Assembly: GCF_019966545.1 (NCBI RefSeq)
Contig: NZ_JAIMIC010000005.1
Coordinates: forward strand, 124,001 to 188,000
Length of the DNA: 64,000 nucleotides
DNA from: Heliomarina baculiformis
GTDB lineage: Bacteria; Pseudomonadota; Alphaproteobacteria; Rhodobacterales; Rhodobacteraceae
Direction: 5' to 3'
The notes under the pieces are model-generated. The model was not told the DNA's origin, did no database searches, and saw only the letters and a program-made list of their open reading frames with translations. Positions within the stretch are counted from its first letter, which is position 1; every line of letters begins with the position of its first letter. A program made the position numbers and the translations under genes. This document shows, one piece after another, positions 8,582 through 20,319 of the stretch.

Positions 8582-9877
8582 TCAGCGGCTTTCGATATCG
8601 GTGTAGTTCCGCTCGGTCTCGCCCAGGTACAGCTGGCGCGGGCGACCGATCTTGTTTTGGGGATCGCCGATCATTTCCTTCCACTGGGAAATCCAGCCCA
8701 CGGTGCGCGACAGCGCAAAGATCGGCGTGAACATCGAGGTCGGGAAACCCATCGCTTCGAGGATGATCCCGGAGTAGAAATCGACGTTCGGGAAGAGTTT
8801 GCGGTCGACAAAGTAGTCGTCTGCCAGCGCCTGCTTCTCGAGCTCTTTCGCGACGGCGAGGATCGGGTTGTTTTCAACGCCCAAGAGGTCGAGCACTTCG
8901 TCCGCAGACTGCTTCATCACCTTCGCACGCGGGTCGAAGTTCTTATAGACGCGGTGGCCAAAGCCCATCAGGCGGAACGGATCGTCCTTGTCCTTGGCAC
9001 GGGCGAGGAACTCGGGGATGCGGTCCGGGGTGCCGATTTCCTTGAGGCTTTCCAGCGCGGCCTGGTTTGCCCCACCATGGGCCGGGCCCCAGAGACAGGC
9101 GATACCGGCAGCGATACAGGCGAACGGGTTTGCGCCCGAGGACGAAGCCAGACGCACGGTCGAGGTGGAGGCGTTCTGCTCGTGATCGGCATGCAGGGTA
9201 AAGATCCGGTCCATCGCGCGGGAAAGGATCGGATTGACTTCGTATTCCTCGGCAGGAACGGCAAAGCACATGCGCAGGAAGTTCGACGCATAGTCGATGT
9301 CGTTGCGCGGCGACACAAAGGGCTGACCGATCGTATACTTGTAGGCCATCGCAGCGATTGTCGGCATCTTGGCGATCATGCGGATCGAGGCGACCTCGCG
9401 CTGCCACGGATCGTTGATGTCGGTACTGTCGTGATAGAAGGCGGACATCGCACCGACAACGCCGACCATGATCGCCATCGGGTGCGCGTCACGACGGAAA
9501 CCACGGAACAGGTAATGCATCTGCTCGTGCAGCATCGTGTGCATGGTCACGCGCTGTTCGAAATCTTCCAACGCGGCGGGCGAGGGCAGTTCACCGTAAA
9601 GCAGCAGGTAGCAGACCTCGAGGTAATGGGATTTCTCGGCCAGCTGGTCGATGGGATAGCCACGGTGAAGCAGCTCGCCCTTGTCGCCATCGATGAAGGT
9701 GATGGTGCTGTCGCAGCTGGCGGTCGAGGTGAAACCGGGATCGTAGGTGAATACACCGGCTTGGGAATAAAGCTTACGGATGTCCAGAACGTCGGGGCCG
9801 GCCGTTGGCGACAAAATTGGCAGATCGTAAGTCTGACCATTCAGACTCAGCTGGGCAGTTTTCTTTTGGTCGGTCAT
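8582..9877 (-). CDS. gltA: Citrate synthase
   Basis: A 431-residue hexameric-type citrate synthase that condenses oxaloacetate with acetyl-CoA to enter the TCA cycle. The catalytic triad is visible as His267 (GPAHGGAN), His308 (MGFGHRVYK) and Asp366 (NVDFYSG). The start [14 protein letters not shown] is preferred over a longer in-frame start because GGAAG lies upstream and other GltA proteins begin here. A clear terminator follows. It lies downstream of gltX in the same direction, as in many Rhodobacteraceae. Confidence 0.97.
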   Translation of the reverse strand: MTDQKKTAQLSLNGQTYDLPILSPTAGPDVLDIRKLYSQAGVFTYDPGFTSTASCDSTITFIDGDKGELLHRGYPIDQLAEKSHYLEVCYLLLYGELPSPAALEDFEQRVTMHTMLHEQMHYLFRGFRRDAHPMAIMVGVVGAMSAFYHDSTDINDPWQREVASIRMIAKMPTIAAMAYKYTIGQPFVSPRNDIDYASNFLRMCFAVPAEEYEVNPILSRAMDRIFTLHADHEQNASTSTVRLASSSGANPFACIAAGIACLWGPAHGGANQAALESLKEIGTPDRIPEFLARAKDKDDPFRLMGFGHRVYKNFDPRAKVMKQSADEVLDLLGVENNPILAVAKELEKQALADDYFVDRKLFPNVDFYSGIILEAMGFPTSMFTPIFALSRTVGWISQWKEMIGDPQNKIGRPRQLYLGETERNYTDIESR

Positions 9878-9990
9878 GTTTTCTAACTTCCTCTTACGTA
9901 TGCAGAACCGCATATGCGGCCTGCCCGGACATTGCTGAGCGCTGCAATCGGCTCAGTTCGTATCTGCGGCGTGTTACCCAAGTGTGAACA

Positions 9991-11397
9991 TCAGGCGTCG
10001 GCGGCCGCGTCGCTAAATCTGGCGAGCACCTCGTCCCGGCCCAGAACCAGCATCATGTCGAAGACAGAGGGCGTAACGGCCCGGCCTGCAAGCGCCGCCC
10101 GAAGCGGTCCGGCGAGTTTCCCGAATTTGGTCTCCCGCGCCTCTGCAAAGCTGTTCAGCACCGCCTCTAAATCGTCACGCTCCCAGCTAACACTTTGCAA
10201 TTGCGGCGTCAATTCTGTCAGCATGCCCTCGGGCGCGCCTGCCAGCGCCTTTTGCGCCTTGTCATCCATCTCCAGCGGCCGGGAAGCGAGAACAAAATGA
10301 GCCTTTTCAAGAAGTTCCGGAAAGGTTTTGGCACGGTCTTTCAGGCAGTACATGGCGCGCTCAAGCCCGTCTGCCTGCGCGTCAGTTAGCGGCGAAAGCT
10401 CGGCGGCCGCGAGGTATTCTTGGATTTCCTGCCGCAGTGCGGCATCCTCTTCGATGGCAATATGCTGGCCGCAGAGATTTTCCAGTTTCTTGACGTCGAA
10501 ACGGGCCGGGCTCTTGCCGATGCCGCCCAGATCGAACCACTCTTTTGCCTGTTCATCGGTAAAGAATTCGTCGTCGCCATGGCTCCAGCCAAGCCGCGCA
10601 AGGTAGTTGCGCATGCCCGAGGCCGGGTAGCCCATGGCCTGGTATTCCTGCGCGCCGAGGGCGCCGTGTCGTTTGGACAGTTTCTTGCCGTCCGGGCCGT
10701 GGATCAGCGGGATATGCGCCCAGACTGGTGGCTCCCATCCCATCGCTTGGTAAATCATCATCTGGCGCGCGGCATTGTTGAGGTGGTCGTCGCCCCGGAT
10801 TACATGGGTCACACCCATGTCATGGTCGTCCACCACCACGGCGAGCATATAGACAGGCGTTCCATCGCTGCGCAAAAGCACCATGTCGTCAAGCTGGTCG
10901 TTACGGATCGTGACATCGCCCTGAACTTCGTCCCTGATGACGGTTGTCCCGTCGAGCGGCGCCTTGATCCGCACGACGTATGGCGCCTCAGGGTGCGTAT
11001 CGGGTGACGCGTCGCGCCAGGGCGACCGGAACAGGGTCGAACGGCCCTTGGCCTTGGCGCTTTCGCGGAATTCTGCGATTTCTTCCTGCGTGGAAAAGCA
11101 CTTGTAGGCCTTGCCTTGATCCAGAAGCTGAAGCGCGACCTCGGCATGGCGACCGGCCTGTTCGAACTGGCTGACCACCTCGCCATCATGATCGAGTCCG
11201 AGCCAAGCCATGCCCTGAAGGATCGCAGCCGTCGCTTCGGGTGTCGAACGCGCCCGGTCTGTATCTTCGATCCTCAAGAGGAACTTGCCGCCACGTCCAC
11301 GGGCATAAAGCCAGTTGAAAAGCGCCGTGCGGGCGCCGCCGATATGCAGAAAGCCTGTAGGAGAAGGGGCAAAACGGGTGACAACCGTGTCGGACAT
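9991..11397 (-). CDS. gltX: Glutamyl-tRNA synthetase
   Basis: A 468-residue class I aminoacyl-tRNA synthetase. The HIGH-type motif is HIGG at residues 18-21 within [20 protein letters not shown], and the KMSKS equivalent is KKLSKRHGA (about 238-246). Length is normal. Alphaproteobacteria often carry two GltX paralogues; this window cannot say whether the protein also serves tRNA-Gln. comEC is divergent, 79 bases away. Confidence 0.96.
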   Translation of the reverse strand: MSDTVVTRFAPSPTGFLHIGGARTALFNWLYARGRGGKFLLRIEDTDRARSTPEATAAILQGMAWLGLDHDGEVVSQFEQAGRHAEVALQLLDQGKAYKCFSTQEEIAEFRESAKAKGRSTLFRSPWRDASPDTHPEAPYVVRIKAPLDGTTVIRDEVQGDVTIRNDQLDDMVLLRSDGTPVYMLAVVVDDHDMGVTHVIRGDDHLNNAARQMMIYQAMGWEPPVWAHIPLIHGPDGKKLSKRHGALGAQEYQAMGYPASGMRNYLARLGWSHGDDEFFTDEQAKEWFDLGGIGKSPARFDVKKLENLCGQHIAIEEDAALRQEIQEYLAAAELSPLTDAQADGLERAMYCLKDRAKTFPELLEKAHFVLASRPLEMDDKAQKALAGAPEGMLTELTPQLQSVSWERDDLEAVLNSFAEARETKFGKLAGPLRAALAGRAVTPSVFDMMLVLGRDEVLARFSDAAADA

Positions 11398-11476
11398 AAG
11401 GAGGATTTACCTTTTGGTAAGCAAGGGAGTTCTACTGTTGGCGCCTGTCTAGCGGCCAGAAAGGCGGGGGGCAAGC

Positions 11477-13519
11477 ATGCGCACCTTGATGCGGGCGCTG
11501 GTCCGGATCGATACCGCTCTCTTCAAGCAACGCGGCCATCTGTTCCCCTGGGTCCCGGTGGCAATGGCAATTGGCATCGGCACCTATTTTGGATTGCAAA
11601 GCGAACCCGCGCTGGCAAGCTATCCGATCATCGGCATGCTCACGGTGTTTATCGGGTCTCTCACGTGGCGCTTTCCGGGCAGCTGGTCGCCTTTCGGCTG
11701 GGGCATCTGCCTGATCGCGCTGGGGTTCTGCATCGCAGGTGCGCGTGCGCACATGGTTTCAGCACCGGTCATGAAATGGCGCTATTACGGCGCGGTCGAG
11801 GGCCGCGTCGTGGCGCTGGACCGGTCGGCGTCAGATGCGGTTCGGGTCACGCTTGACGACGTTCGGCTTGAGAATTTTCCGATTAAAGCCCTACCGGAAC
11901 GTCTGCGGCTTTCGCTGCACGGTCCAGATGCCGATTTGCGGCCGGGTCTGCGGATCATGACGACGGCACATATGTCTCCGCCACAAGGCCCGGTGGAACC
12001 CGGCGGTTTCGATTTCAGGCGTCATGCGTGGTTTCAGCGTCTGGGTGGGGTCGGCTATACCCGTGTGCCGGTTCTGACCATCGCGCCGCCCGAGGAAGGG
12101 ATCGCGGGGCTTCGGATCTTTGCGTTGCGCATGGCCATTTCCAGCCATGTCCGACAGGTATTGGCGGGCGATACCGGTGGCTTTGCGGCGGCGGTCACGA
12201 CCGGCGACCGCAGCGGCGTACATCAAGCCACCCTCGATGCCCTGCGGACCAGCAACCTTGCGCATCTTCTGGCGATTTCCGGTCTTCATATGGGGCTGCT
12301 CTCGGGCTTTGTTTTCGGCAGCTTGCGGCTTGGGCTTGCAGCGATACCTCCGCTTGCCCTGCGCTGGCCTGTCCGCAAGATCGCGGCTATTGGCGCGCTG
12401 ATTGCGGCGACCGGATATCTGGCACTCTCGGGGGGCAATGTTGCCACGGAACGCGCTTATGTGATGGCGGCGGTCATCCTGTTTGCGGTGCTTGTTGACC
12501 GGCGCGCTTTTTCCCTGCGCGCGGTGGCTCTGGCCGCGTTGATCGTGCTTACGCTGCGTCCAGAGGCGCTCTTGGGGCCCGGTTTCCAGATGTCCTTCGC
12601 AGCCACCACTGCGCTGGTCGGGGTCTTTGGCGCGATCCGAGACGCCAATCTGCCTCGCTTGCCAACTTGGGCGCGGCCCGTGATCGGCGTGATGCTGTCA
12701 TCCGCCATTGCCGGTGCCGCGACCGCGCCAATCGGGGCTGCGCATTTCAACAGCCTCTCGCATTATGGGCTTATCGCCAATCTGGTCTCGGTTCCGGTGA
12801 TGGGGGCGCTTGTCGTTCCGGCAGCGGTTCTCGCATTTCTTCTAACGCCTCTTGGCCTCGACTGGATCGGGCTATGGGTGATGGGGGTCGGCCTCGATTG
12901 GATTCTTGGCGTCGCGCATTGGGTATCGGCGCTGTCCGGAGCGCAAAGCTTTGTGCCGCGCCCGGACCCGGTTGTTCTACCGATGCTGGTGCTTGGTCTG
13001 CTTTTCGTGATCCTTTGGCAAGGGCGATTGCGGCTTGTGGGGTTTGCGCCGGCCGGCCTGGCATTGATGATCTGGGGGCAGGCCGAGCGCCCGGCTGTTC
13101 TGGTTGCCGATACGGGATCAATCGTGGGGGTGATGACAAGCGAGGGCCGCGCGCTTAGCAAGCCGCGCGGGTCGGGATTCATCGCTTTGAACTGGCTTGA
13201 GAATGATGGTGATGGCGCGGATCAGGCAAAGGCCGCCGAACGATGGCCGGTGCAGGATAGTTGGGTTCGATCCATCGCTTTCCAGAACGGTGAAATCGTC
13301 CATGTGAACGGCAAAAGAGCGGCGGCCGAGTTCAAGTCGTGCCGCCCGGATCAGATCGTGATTTCCTCGGTAAAGCTGCAGATCGACGGTGGGTGCAGGA
13401 TTTACGACCCGGATCATCTCGAAGAAACAGGCAGCCTCGCCATAAGCGGCAACAAGATCACCTCGGCGCGTGAGGTCAGCGGAAGGCGCATCTGGAACAC
13501 GCCTCCCGCTTCGCGATAG
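11477..13519 (+). CDS. comEC: ComEC/Rec2 family DNA-uptake channel protein
   Basis: A 680-residue polytopic inner-membrane protein. It has several N-terminal hydrophobic segments, an OB-fold-like stretch, the competence-domain signature LAHLLAISGLHMGLLSGF, and many further membrane segments. The C-terminal tail resembles a reduced metallo-beta-lactamase-like end without obvious metal-binding histidines. ComEC moves single-stranded DNA across the inner membrane in transformation; in Rhodobacter it is also needed for recipient uptake of GTA DNA. It converges with lexA, stops one base apart, a common Rhodobacteraceae arrangement. Confidence 0.9.
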   Translation: MRTLMRALVRIDTALFKQRGHLFPWVPVAMAIGIGTYFGLQSEPALASYPIIGMLTVFIGSLTWRFPGSWSPFGWGICLIALGFCIAGARAHMVSAPVMKWRYYGAVEGRVVALDRSASDAVRVTLDDVRLENFPIKALPERLRLSLHGPDADLRPGLRIMTTAHMSPPQGPVEPGGFDFRRHAWFQRLGGVGYTRVPVLTIAPPEEGIAGLRIFALRMAISSHVRQVLAGDTGGFAAAVTTGDRSGVHQATLDALRTSNLAHLLAISGLHMGLLSGFVFGSLRLGLAAIPPLALRWPVRKIAAIGALIAATGYLALSGGNVATERAYVMAAVILFAVLVDRRAFSLRAVALAALIVLTLRPEALLGPGFQMSFAATTALVGVFGAIRDANLPRLPTWARPVIGVMLSSAIAGAATAPIGAAHFNSLSHYGLIANLVSVPVMGALVVPAAVLAFLLTPLGLDWIGLWVMGVGLDWILGVAHWVSALSGAQSFVPRPDPVVLPMLVLGLLFVILWQGRLRLVGFAPAGLALMIWGQAERPAVLVADTGSIVGVMTSEGRALSKPRGSGFIALNWLENDGDGADQAKAAERWPVQDSWVRSIAFQNGEIVHVNGKRAAAEFKSCRPDQIVISSVKLQIDGGCRIYDPDHLEETGSLAISGNKITSAREVSGRRIWNTPPASR

Positions 13520-13520
13520 C

Positions 13521-14219
13521 TCAATAGGTGCGGATCAGACCGACAAGCTTTCCTTGAACCTTGACCATGTCTTCCGGGTAGACGCGGGTTTCGTAAGCCG
13601 GGTTTGCCGCTTCGAGTGCGATGGAGCGGCCGCTGCGCTTGAACCGTTTCAGGGTCGCTTCCTGATCCTCGATCAGGGCAACGACGATATCGCCATTATC
13701 GGCCGAGGACGTTTCGCGGATAACGACCACGTCGCCATCGTTGATCCCGGCCTCGATCATGGAATCGCCTTTGACTTCAAGAGCATAGTGTTCGCCCGAA
13801 GAAGCCAGCATCGAATTTGGCACAGATACCTGATGCGATACTTCGCTGATCGCGGCGATAGGTACACCCGCGGCAATACGGCCCATCACAGGCAGGTCTG
13901 TCGCGCTGGCTATCACGGGTTCCGCATTGGCTGGGCGTGACACGTCAGGTTTGTCCCCGTCAATGACCCTCGGGGTAAAGCCAGAGCTGCTTTCGCCGCC
14001 AAGGCTTTCCGGCAGCTTCACGATCTCGATCGCGCGGGCCCGATGCGCCAGCCGCCGGATAAAGCCACGTTCCTCAAGCGCCGTGATCAGGCGGTGGATG
14101 CCGGATTTGGATCGCAGATCAAGCGCCAGCTTCATCTCGTCAAAGCTTGGCGGAACGCCATCTTTTTGCATCCGTTTGTGGATAAATTCGAGCAAATCCA
14201 ATTGCTTTTTTGTTAGCAT
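13521..14219 (-). CDS. lexA: SOS repressor LexA
   Basis: A 232-residue repressor-protease. The N-terminal winged helix starts [17 protein letters not shown]. The self-cleavage site is Ala117-Gly118 (RIAAGVP), with catalytic Ser153 (GDSMIEAG) and a lysine near 191 (EATLKRF). The start matches the family; a longer in-frame extension upstream would run through the operator. A GTTC-N7-GTTC box sits about 32 bases upstream, consistent with autoregulation. Confidence 0.96.
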   Translation of the reverse strand: MLTKKQLDLLEFIHKRMQKDGVPPSFDEMKLALDLRSKSGIHRLITALEERGFIRRLAHRARAIEIVKLPESLGGESSSGFTPRVIDGDKPDVSRPANAEPVIASATDLPVMGRIAAGVPIAAISEVSHQVSVPNSMLASSGEHYALEVKGDSMIEAGINDGDVVVIRETSSADNGDIVVALIEDQEATLKRFKRSGRSIALEAANPAYETRVYPEDMVKVQGKLVGLIRTY

Positions 14220-14250
14220 CGTACGCCCTCTACACCATTTGTTTACGTTT

Positions 14251-14265
14251 GTTCTATCCTTGTTC
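14251..14265. promoter_or_regulatory. LexA operator (SOS box) of lexA
   Basis: GTTC (14251-14254), seven bases, GTTC (14262-14265) exactly match the direct-repeat LexA box of Alphaproteobacteria. It lies 32 bases upstream of the lexA ATG on the minus strand. Confidence 0.85.
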
Positions 14266-14311
14266 TTGTTTTGTGTCAACGATTTGCGCGACTACAAGGA
14301 TCAATAGGTCA

Positions 14312-15484
14312 TCAGAGGGGGAGGTAGGCGATCTCTTCACCAGCGGCGCGGGCAGGGTCGTGCGGAGGACGGAGCAACAATGCATTCGCTGCTGCAAGAA
14401 CGGTGAGTAAGGAACTGTCCTGATTGTCAAAAGCCGTGATTTCACCGCTCTCGACAACGGCTCGCATGTAATGTTCGCGAGGGCCGTTCGGCCCGATCGA
14501 TTCAGCGATCCGCGCGCGCAGCGTGCGGGGCATCTCGATGCCCAAGCCAAGCATGGCTCGGATCATCGGCGCGACAAACAGATAGCCGCAGACCATCGCA
14601 GAGACCGGGTTGCCGGGAAGGCCGACCATCGCCGCCTTGCCAAGCCGTCCGGCCATCAGGGGTTTGCCAGGCCGCATCGCGATCTTGTAAAATGACCGGT
14701 CCATACCAAGCTCTGCCGCCACCTGCGCGACGAGATCGTGATCACCGAATGAGGCACCGCCGATGGTCACCACGAGATCCGCGTCGCGGGCCAGGCCGAA
14801 TGTAGTCTTTAACGAGGCCGGCGTATCGCTGGCAATCGGCAGGACACGTACCTCGGCCCCCAGTTCTTGAAGCATCGCCCTGAGGCCAAAGGTATTTGAA
14901 ACAATGATCTGATCCGCCGTCGGCTCTTCGCCGGGCATGACAAGTTCATCGCCAGTAGAGATCAGCGCGACAATGGGGCGGCGGGTAACCGGGACAACCG
15001 GCACATTCATCGACGCCAGTAGAGCGATTTCTTGCGGGCGCAGGCGGCGCGGCGCTTCTATCGTCGTTCCGGTGGAGAAATCAGCACCTTGCGGGCGGAT
15101 GTTGGTCTTGGTGCCGGGGTCGTCGGTGATGGTGATCAGCCGATCCTTGGCGCTGACATCTTCTTGAATCACGACGAAATCGGCTCCCTCAGGGACCGGC
15201 GCGCCGGTGAAGATGCGCACGGCCTGGCCCGGGCCGACGCTGCCGTCAAAGGCATGACCGGCGGCGGCTTCTCCAATGACCTGAAACATCGCGTGACGTT
15301 CAACCTCGTCCGCTCTGACCGCATAGCCATCCATCGATGACGCATCGAAAGGCGGCTGATTGCGGCGCGCCACGATCTCGCGGGCAAGGACGCGGCCGTT
15401 GGCCCGGGACAAGGGAATGTCTTCGACATCCAGCGGAGAAACCAGTTTGAACAGCAGCGACCGGGCTTCTTCGACCGAGATCAT
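14312..15484 (-). CDS. moeA: Molybdopterin molybdenumtransferase MoeA
   Basis: A 390-residue enzyme that inserts molybdate into adenylylated molybdopterin. It shows the N-terminal SxDGYAVRA-type block ([10 protein letters not shown]), the MogA-like motif [13 protein letters not shown] and [14 protein letters not shown]. It overlaps moaC by 4 bases and sits at the end of a trpGDC-moaC-moeA transcription unit, a typical arrangement in this family that joins tryptophan and molybdenum cofactor genes. Confidence 0.95.
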   Translation of the reverse strand: MISVEEARSLLFKLVSPLDVEDIPLSRANGRVLAREIVARRNQPPFDASSMDGYAVRADEVERHAMFQVIGEAAAGHAFDGSVGPGQAVRIFTGAPVPEGADFVVIQEDVSAKDRLITITDDPGTKTNIRPQGADFSTGTTIEAPRRLRPQEIALLASMNVPVVPVTRRPIVALISTGDELVMPGEEPTADQIIVSNTFGLRAMLQELGAEVRVLPIASDTPASLKTTFGLARDADLVVTIGGASFGDHDLVAQVAAELGMDRSFYKIAMRPGKPLMAGRLGKAAMVGLPGNPVSAMVCGYLFVAPMIRAMLGLGIEMPRTLRARIAESIGPNGPREHYMRAVVESGEITAFDNQDSSLLTVLAAANALLLRPPHDPARAAGEEIAYLPL

Positions 15485-15954
15485 TTGGCTTCGTAACGCC
15501 CTGATTTGCCGCCGTCCTTCAGCACCACACGGATGCCGCCGATTTCCATTGCCTTGTCCACGGCTTTGGCCATGTCATAGACGGTGAGGGCAGAGGTGCT
15601 GACCGCCGTCAACGCCTCCATTTCCACACCGGTCTGGCCGGTTGTTTTGACAGTGGCGGTTATGCGCACACCCGGCAGATCCGCATCCAGTTCAAGGTCG
15701 ATACTGACCTTGGTGATCGGCAGAGGGTGGCAAAGCGGAACAAGCTCGGGTGTCTTCTTCGCCCCCATAATACCCGCGAGCCGGGCGACGCCCAGAACAT
15801 CGCCTTTCTTGGCCCGACCTTCGGAGATGATTTCAAAGGTTTCGCGGGCCATTTTCACCCATCCTTCGGCCGTCGCGACACGCGCGGTCGACGGTTTATC
15901 CGACACATCGACCATATGCGCGTCGCCCTTGGCGTCGAAATGGGTCAGGGACAT
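15481..15954 (-). CDS. moaC: Cyclic pyranopterin monophosphate synthase MoaC
   Basis: A 157-residue enzyme of the first step of molybdenum cofactor synthesis, acting after MoaA. Conserved blocks include [14 protein letters not shown] and [20 protein letters not shown]. The start shares one base with the trpC stop (TGATG) and the stop overlaps moeA by 4 bases, so it is translationally coupled on both sides. moaA is not in the window. Confidence 0.96.
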   Translation of the reverse strand: MSLTHFDAKGDAHMVDVSDKPSTARVATAEGWVKMARETFEIISEGRAKKGDVLGVARLAGIMGAKKTPELVPLCHPLPITKVSIDLELDADLPGVRITATVKTTGQTGVEMEALTAVSTSALTVYDMAKAVDKAMEIGGIRVVLKDGGKSGRYEAK

Positions 15955-16763
15955 CAGAACGCCCCGGCAGTGAGCGGGTTGGCAAGCAGGGCGGTTGTCG
16001 CGACTTCGACGTCCTCCTGACGCATCAGGCTCTCGCCGATCAGGAAGGTCCGAACGCCGTAGCGCGCCATTTCTGCAAGATCGTCGGGCGTATTCAGTCC
16101 GCTTTCGCTCACGATCATCCTGTCGGCAGGCACGTGTTTGGCAAGTTTACGCGTTACGTCAAGCGAGGTCTCGAAGGTGTTCAGGTCGCGGTTGTTTATG
16201 CCGATCATCCGGCTTTCCAACAGGGCGGCGCGTTCAAGCTCTTTGGCGTCATGCACTTCGATGAGCACGTCCATACCCCATTCCAAGGCAGTCTTCTCAA
16301 GCTCAAGCGCTTGTGCGTCGCTTACACTTGCCATGATGATCAGGATGCAATCCGCCCCAAGGCTGCGCGCTTCGACCACCTGATAGGGGTCGTACAGGAA
16401 GTCCTTGCGCAGGACGGGCAGGGAGCAGGCGCTGCGGGCCTGCGTGAGAAAGCTCTTGTCGCCTTGAAAGGAAGGCGTGTCGGTCAGGACGGAAAGACAG
16501 GTGGCGCCGCCATTTTCATAGGCTTGAGCAAGTGCGGCGGGATCGAAGTCGGGGCGGATCAACCCTTTGGACGGGCTGGCCTTCTTGATCTCGGCGATCA
16601 AACCGTAGGATTCGTTGATCGCCTGGCTCAGCGCGTCGGCAAAGGGACGCACCGGATCGGCGGACCGCGCCAGCGCCTCTACTTCTTCCAGAGGCGTCTC
16701 TGCTTTGTCAGCGGCGATTTCCTCCAGTTTGTAGGCTTTGATCTTGTCGAGGATGGTTGGCAT
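15954..16763 (-). CDS. trpC: Indole-3-glycerol phosphate synthase
   Basis: A 269-residue TIM-barrel enzyme closing the indole ring in tryptophan biosynthesis. Visible blocks are [34 protein letters not shown] and [11 protein letters not shown]. The start MPTILDKI is family-like; an upstream in-frame extension would run into trpD. trpD ends four bases before it. Confidence 0.96.
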   Translation of the reverse strand: MPTILDKIKAYKLEEIAADKAETPLEEVEALARSADPVRPFADALSQAINESYGLIAEIKKASPSKGLIRPDFDPAALAQAYENGGATCLSVLTDTPSFQGDKSFLTQARSACSLPVLRKDFLYDPYQVVEARSLGADCILIIMASVSDAQALELEKTALEWGMDVLIEVHDAKELERAALLESRMIGINNRDLNTFETSLDVTRKLAKHVPADRMIVSESGLNTPDDLAEMARYGVRTFLIGESLMRQEDVEVATTALLANPLTAGAF

Positions 16764-16767
16764 ATTC

Positions 16768-17781
16768 TTAACCTTGGGTAATGCGGGCCACAGCCGCGAT
16801 TTTGGCCTTGGCAGCACCGCTGTCGATGCTCTCGGCGGCCTTTTCCACCCCTTCTTTCAGATCGCCGACCGCATCCGCAACCACCAGTGCGGCGGCCGAG
16901 TTAAGAAGCACGGCGTCGCGATAGGCCGAGGGCGCGCCATCCAGCAGGTCGCGCAGCGCGGTAGCATTCTCGGCAGGCGTGCCGCCGATAATATCATTGA
17001 AATCATGCTCGGGAAGCCCGGCATCCTCGGGGTGCAGTTCGATCTCGGTGATGGCGCCATCGTCAAGCTGTGCAACCCAACTCACACCGGCGATGCTTAG
17101 TTCATCTGTACCGTCCGAGCCGTGGACCAGCCACGCCTTTTCGGACCCCAGCTGTCCCAGAACTTCGGCCATCGGGCGGATCAGGTCGCGTGAGAAGGTT
17201 CCGGTCAGCTGTCGTTTGACACCGGCCGGATTTGTCAGCGGGCCAAGGATGTTGAACATGGTGCGCGTGCCAAGCTCCGCGCGAACCGGTCCGACATGAG
17301 CCATCGCCGGATGGTGCATCGGTGCCATCATAAATCCTATACCGGCCTCTTTCAGAGACTTTTCAATCAGCTGCGGGCCGATCATCACCTTGATGCCCAT
17401 CTCGCTCAGCGCATCGGCAGAACCTGATTTGGACGACAGGTTGCGGTTGCCGTGCTTGGCGACAACAACGCCGGCACCTGCAACGACAAAGGCCGTCGCG
17501 GTCGAAATGTTCAGGGTGCCTTTGCCATCGCCGCCGGTGCCAACAATGTCCATCGCGCCCGCCGGGGCGGAAACCGGGTTGCATTTTGCACGCATTACGG
17601 CGGCGGCAGCGGCGTATTCATCCACTGTTTCCCCGCGCGTGCGCAGAGCCATCAGCAGCCCGCCGATCTGGCTGGGCGTTGCTTCCCCTGCGAAGAGAAT
17701 GCCAAAGGCTTGTTCCGCTTCCTCACGTGTCAGGGCGCGATCCGCCGCGGCGCCGATCAAGGGCTTGAGTTCGTCGCTCAT
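16768..17781 (-). CDS. trpD: Anthranilate phosphoribosyltransferase
   Basis: A 337-residue enzyme joining anthranilate and PRPP. It shows [16 protein letters not shown] (PRPP loop), [15 protein letters not shown] and [11 protein letters not shown]. The start overlaps trpG by 4 bases (ATGA). The protein is a stand-alone TrpD, not fused to TrpG. Confidence 0.96.
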   Translation of the reverse strand: MSDELKPLIGAAADRALTREEAEQAFGILFAGEATPSQIGGLLMALRTRGETVDEYAAAAAVMRAKCNPVSAPAGAMDIVGTGGDGKGTLNISTATAFVVAGAGVVVAKHGNRNLSSKSGSADALSEMGIKVMIGPQLIEKSLKEAGIGFMMAPMHHPAMAHVGPVRAELGTRTMFNILGPLTNPAGVKRQLTGTFSRDLIRPMAEVLGQLGSEKAWLVHGSDGTDELSIAGVSWVAQLDDGAITEIELHPEDAGLPEHDFNDIIGGTPAENATALRDLLDGAPSAYRDAVLLNSAAALVVADAVGDLKEGVEKAAESIDSGAAKAKIAAVARITQG

Positions 17782-18359
17782 GCGGGGACTTTCATCATAT
17801 TCAGGAAATTCTGCAGCAGCGCGTGCCCGTGTTCCGAGGCAATCGACTCGGGGTGAAACTGAACGCCTTGGATGGGAAGCTCGCGATGGGCCAGGCCCAT
17901 GATCGTCCCGTCATCCAGCGCGGCGGTTACTTCGAGACAATCGGGCAGGCTCTCGCGTTCGACTACAAGCGAATGGTACCGCGTGGCCGCGAAAGGCGAC
18001 GGAAGACCGGCAAATACGCCTTTGTTTTCGTGATGGATTTCGCCCATTTTGCCGTGAACGATCTGATCTGCCCGAACGACCTTGCCACCGAATGCCTGAC
18101 CGATGGTCTGATGGCCAAGACAGACACCCATAAGGGGGATGCGGGTTTCGGCCGCTGCTTCGGTCAGCGCAAGGCAGATGCCGGCCTGATCCGGATCACA
18201 GGGGCCGGGTGACAGCAGGATCGCCTCGGGACGCATCGCCATCGCGCTCTGCACATCGAGCGCATCGTTGCGCTTGACCACAACCTCGGCGCCCAATTCC
18301 CCTAGAAAGTGAACGAGGTTGTAGGTAAAACTGTCATAGTTGTCGATCAGCAGCAGCAT
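17778..18359 (-). CDS. trpG: Anthranilate synthase component II (glutamine amidotransferase)
   Basis: A 193-residue class I amidotransferase supplying ammonia to TrpE. The nucleophile is Cys80 in [10 protein letters not shown] and the His/Glu pair is in FHPESI near the C-terminus. The start [14 protein letters not shown] is the family start. It heads the trpGDC-moaC-moeA unit; trpE is separated from it by a YibQ-type gene and a GH25 lipoprotein gene. Confidence 0.96.
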   Translation of the reverse strand: MLLLIDNYDSFTYNLVHFLGELGAEVVVKRNDALDVQSAMAMRPEAILLSPGPCDPDQAGICLALTEAAAETRIPLMGVCLGHQTIGQAFGGKVVRADQIVHGKMGEIHHENKGVFAGLPSPFAATRYHSLVVERESLPDCLEVTAALDDGTIMGLAHRELPIQGVQFHPESIASEHGHALLQNFLNMMKVPA

Positions 18360-18534
18360 ACAGGTATTCGGTCGATAATGGGTAGAGGCACGCCGCCCCT
18401 TCCGGTTATAGGAGTCGGCGACAACATGTTCAGGGAAGCGGGTCAGCGTCAAGGGCGGTTGGCCGAGTTTTCCGGTTGCACCTGTCCCCGTCAAGAAGGG
18501 ACCCGGGCACGCAGTAAGAGAAGGCAGAGCAGCT

Positions 18535-20307
18535 ATGCGTGGATTCATCGGCGGTATTGTCTGGGGCACCGGAGTAGCCGTGCTTGGCCTTGCGGGGCTT
18601 GCCGTTCTGAACCCGCCACCAGCACCGGCCCCTGTAGTCGAAAGCGAGACAACGTCGTCACAGCCTCAACCACCTGTCGAAGGCAATCCTCCGATTGTCG
18701 CTGCGGGCGAAAATGACACGGTCGTGGCCGATCCGGCGCCGGTGAACCCGCCGGAAGTCTCGGATCAGGACGACGTGGCCCAGATCGATCCAGAACCGAC
18801 GCAAGAGCCACCTGTTGCAGGACAGCCCGACGTTCCAGATGCGCCTGTGGAGTCCGTGGCTGAACCTGTAGCGGCGCCGTTGGGCCAAGATTCCCCGGCT
18901 ACAACGCCGCCGCAGCAGCCGAAAGAACTGACTGAGCCGGGCGATGGAGGGGCTGATCCCGATGCGTTCTCAACCGATGTCGCGCGTCGTCCCGATGTCG
19001 AAAGTGGCACGCCAGAGACACCTTCGGTCGCAGAGGCAGAGATCCCCGAAGCTGACCCGATCGCGCCAGAACAGCCTGTGGAGACACCTGAAATCCTTCC
19101 GCAACCCGCGGCGCCGCTGACAAATGATACCGCGCCGGCAGCGTCCCCAACTGCGGAGCGCCCGGTACCGCAGGTAACCGAAAACGAACTGCTGCAACCG
19201 GAAACCAGTGTCGATGAAACTCCGGAAATCGATAGTTCTCAGGACGTTGCGCCGGAAGGCGTCGGTGCCGTGGCAAGCTTGCCTGAACCTGCGCCGGACC
19301 AAACACCCTCTACGGATGACACCTCAAGTGATGCTTTAACGACTTCAAGCGATGCCCAAAATAAGATCCCTAATGATCTGACATCTAATGATTCACCTGC
19401 TGTCCCGTTGCAGCGGCCGCCGCTGCCTTTCATCGAAACCCCTTCCACAGAGCCTGCTGACGAGATTGCAGAGGCGCGACCCTCTGACGACGCTCCGGAA
19501 ACCCGCGAACAGGCTGCGCTCAGCCCAAGGATCGGTGAACGGGTCGCGCCTCTGACCGAAAGAAGAAGCGCGGGCAACCTTGTTGATCGCGACGGGCAGG
19601 CTGACCCCATGACAGCGGAAACCGGCAGGCCGCTTGATCTCTATTCCGAAGCGGCGGAGATCGAGGAGGACAAGCCGCTGATGGCCATTGTCCTGATCGA
19701 CGACGCGCAGTCGGTCGGAGTCGAAGCATTGCAGGATTTCCCTTACCCGTTGACGTTCGCCATAGATCCGACTTCGCCGGGGGCCGTCGAAAAGATGTTG
19801 CGCCACCGTGCTGCCGGTTTCGAAGTCGTGGCCATGGTCGATTTACCGGGCGCTGCAACGGCCCGCGATGCCGAGGTGATGCTCTCGGCCAGTTTTGATC
19901 GGCTGGACCAGACTGTCGCGCTTCTTGAGGGAACTGGTGAGGGCGTTCAGGGCAATCGTCCGCTGTCCAGTCAGGTGACGGACTTTATCGCGACCACCGG
20001 GCGCGGTCTTATAACCCAGGGCGACGGATTGAATACAATGCAAAAGCTGGCGCTGCGCGATGGTGTGCCCGCTCTGCCGGTTTTCCGCGATTTCGACAGT
20101 AGCGGTCAGACGCCGACCGTCATGCGTCGGTTCCTCGATCAGGCCGCGTTTCGCGCCCGGCAGGAAGGTGGCGTAATCATGTTGGGCCGTGTCCGGCCCG
20201 ATACGATCTCGGCGCTGCTGATCTGGGCGCTGCAGGATCGCGCCAGCAGCGTTTCTCTCGTACCGGTGTCAGCGGTGCTGAAGGCCGCGACGCACACCGC
20301 CCAATAG
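18535..20307 (+). CDS. Divergent polysaccharide deacetylase family protein (YibQ-like) with long acidic linker
   Basis: A 590-residue protein with an N-terminal membrane anchor ([20 protein letters not shown]). A low-complexity stretch of about 330 residues rich in Pro, Glu, Asp, Ala and Thr follows, and the C-terminal domain of about 230 residues is NodB-like ([38 protein letters not shown]). The family has a deacetylase fold but often lacks metal ligands, and none is obvious here. Divergent from trpG, convergent with a GH25 lysozyme, so an envelope function is likely. The linker probably spans the periplasm. Confidence 0.78.
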   Translation: MRGFIGGIVWGTGVAVLGLAGLAVLNPPPAPAPVVESETTSSQPQPPVEGNPPIVAAGENDTVVADPAPVNPPEVSDQDDVAQIDPEPTQEPPVAGQPDVPDAPVESVAEPVAAPLGQDSPATTPPQQPKELTEPGDGGADPDAFSTDVARRPDVESGTPETPSVAEAEIPEADPIAPEQPVETPEILPQPAAPLTNDTAPAASPTAERPVPQVTENELLQPETSVDETPEIDSSQDVAPEGVGAVASLPEPAPDQTPSTDDTSSDALTTSSDAQNKIPNDLTSNDSPAVPLQRPPLPFIETPSTEPADEIAEARPSDDAPETREQAALSPRIGERVAPLTERRSAGNLVDRDGQADPMTAETGRPLDLYSEAAEIEEDKPLMAIVLIDDAQSVGVEALQDFPYPLTFAIDPTSPGAVEKMLRHRAAGFEVVAMVDLPGAATARDAEVMLSASFDRLDQTVALLEGTGEGVQGNRPLSSQVTDFIATTGRGLITQGDGLNTMQKLALRDGVPALPVFRDFDSSGQTPTVMRRFLDQAAFRARQEGGVIMLGRVRPDTISALLIWALQDRASSVSLVPVSAVLKAATHTAQ

Positions 20308-20319
20308 GAAAGGTGGGGG

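Noticed and set aside
8561..9886. 441-codon plus-strand frame opposite gltA
   Set aside because: Antisense shadow of citrate synthase.
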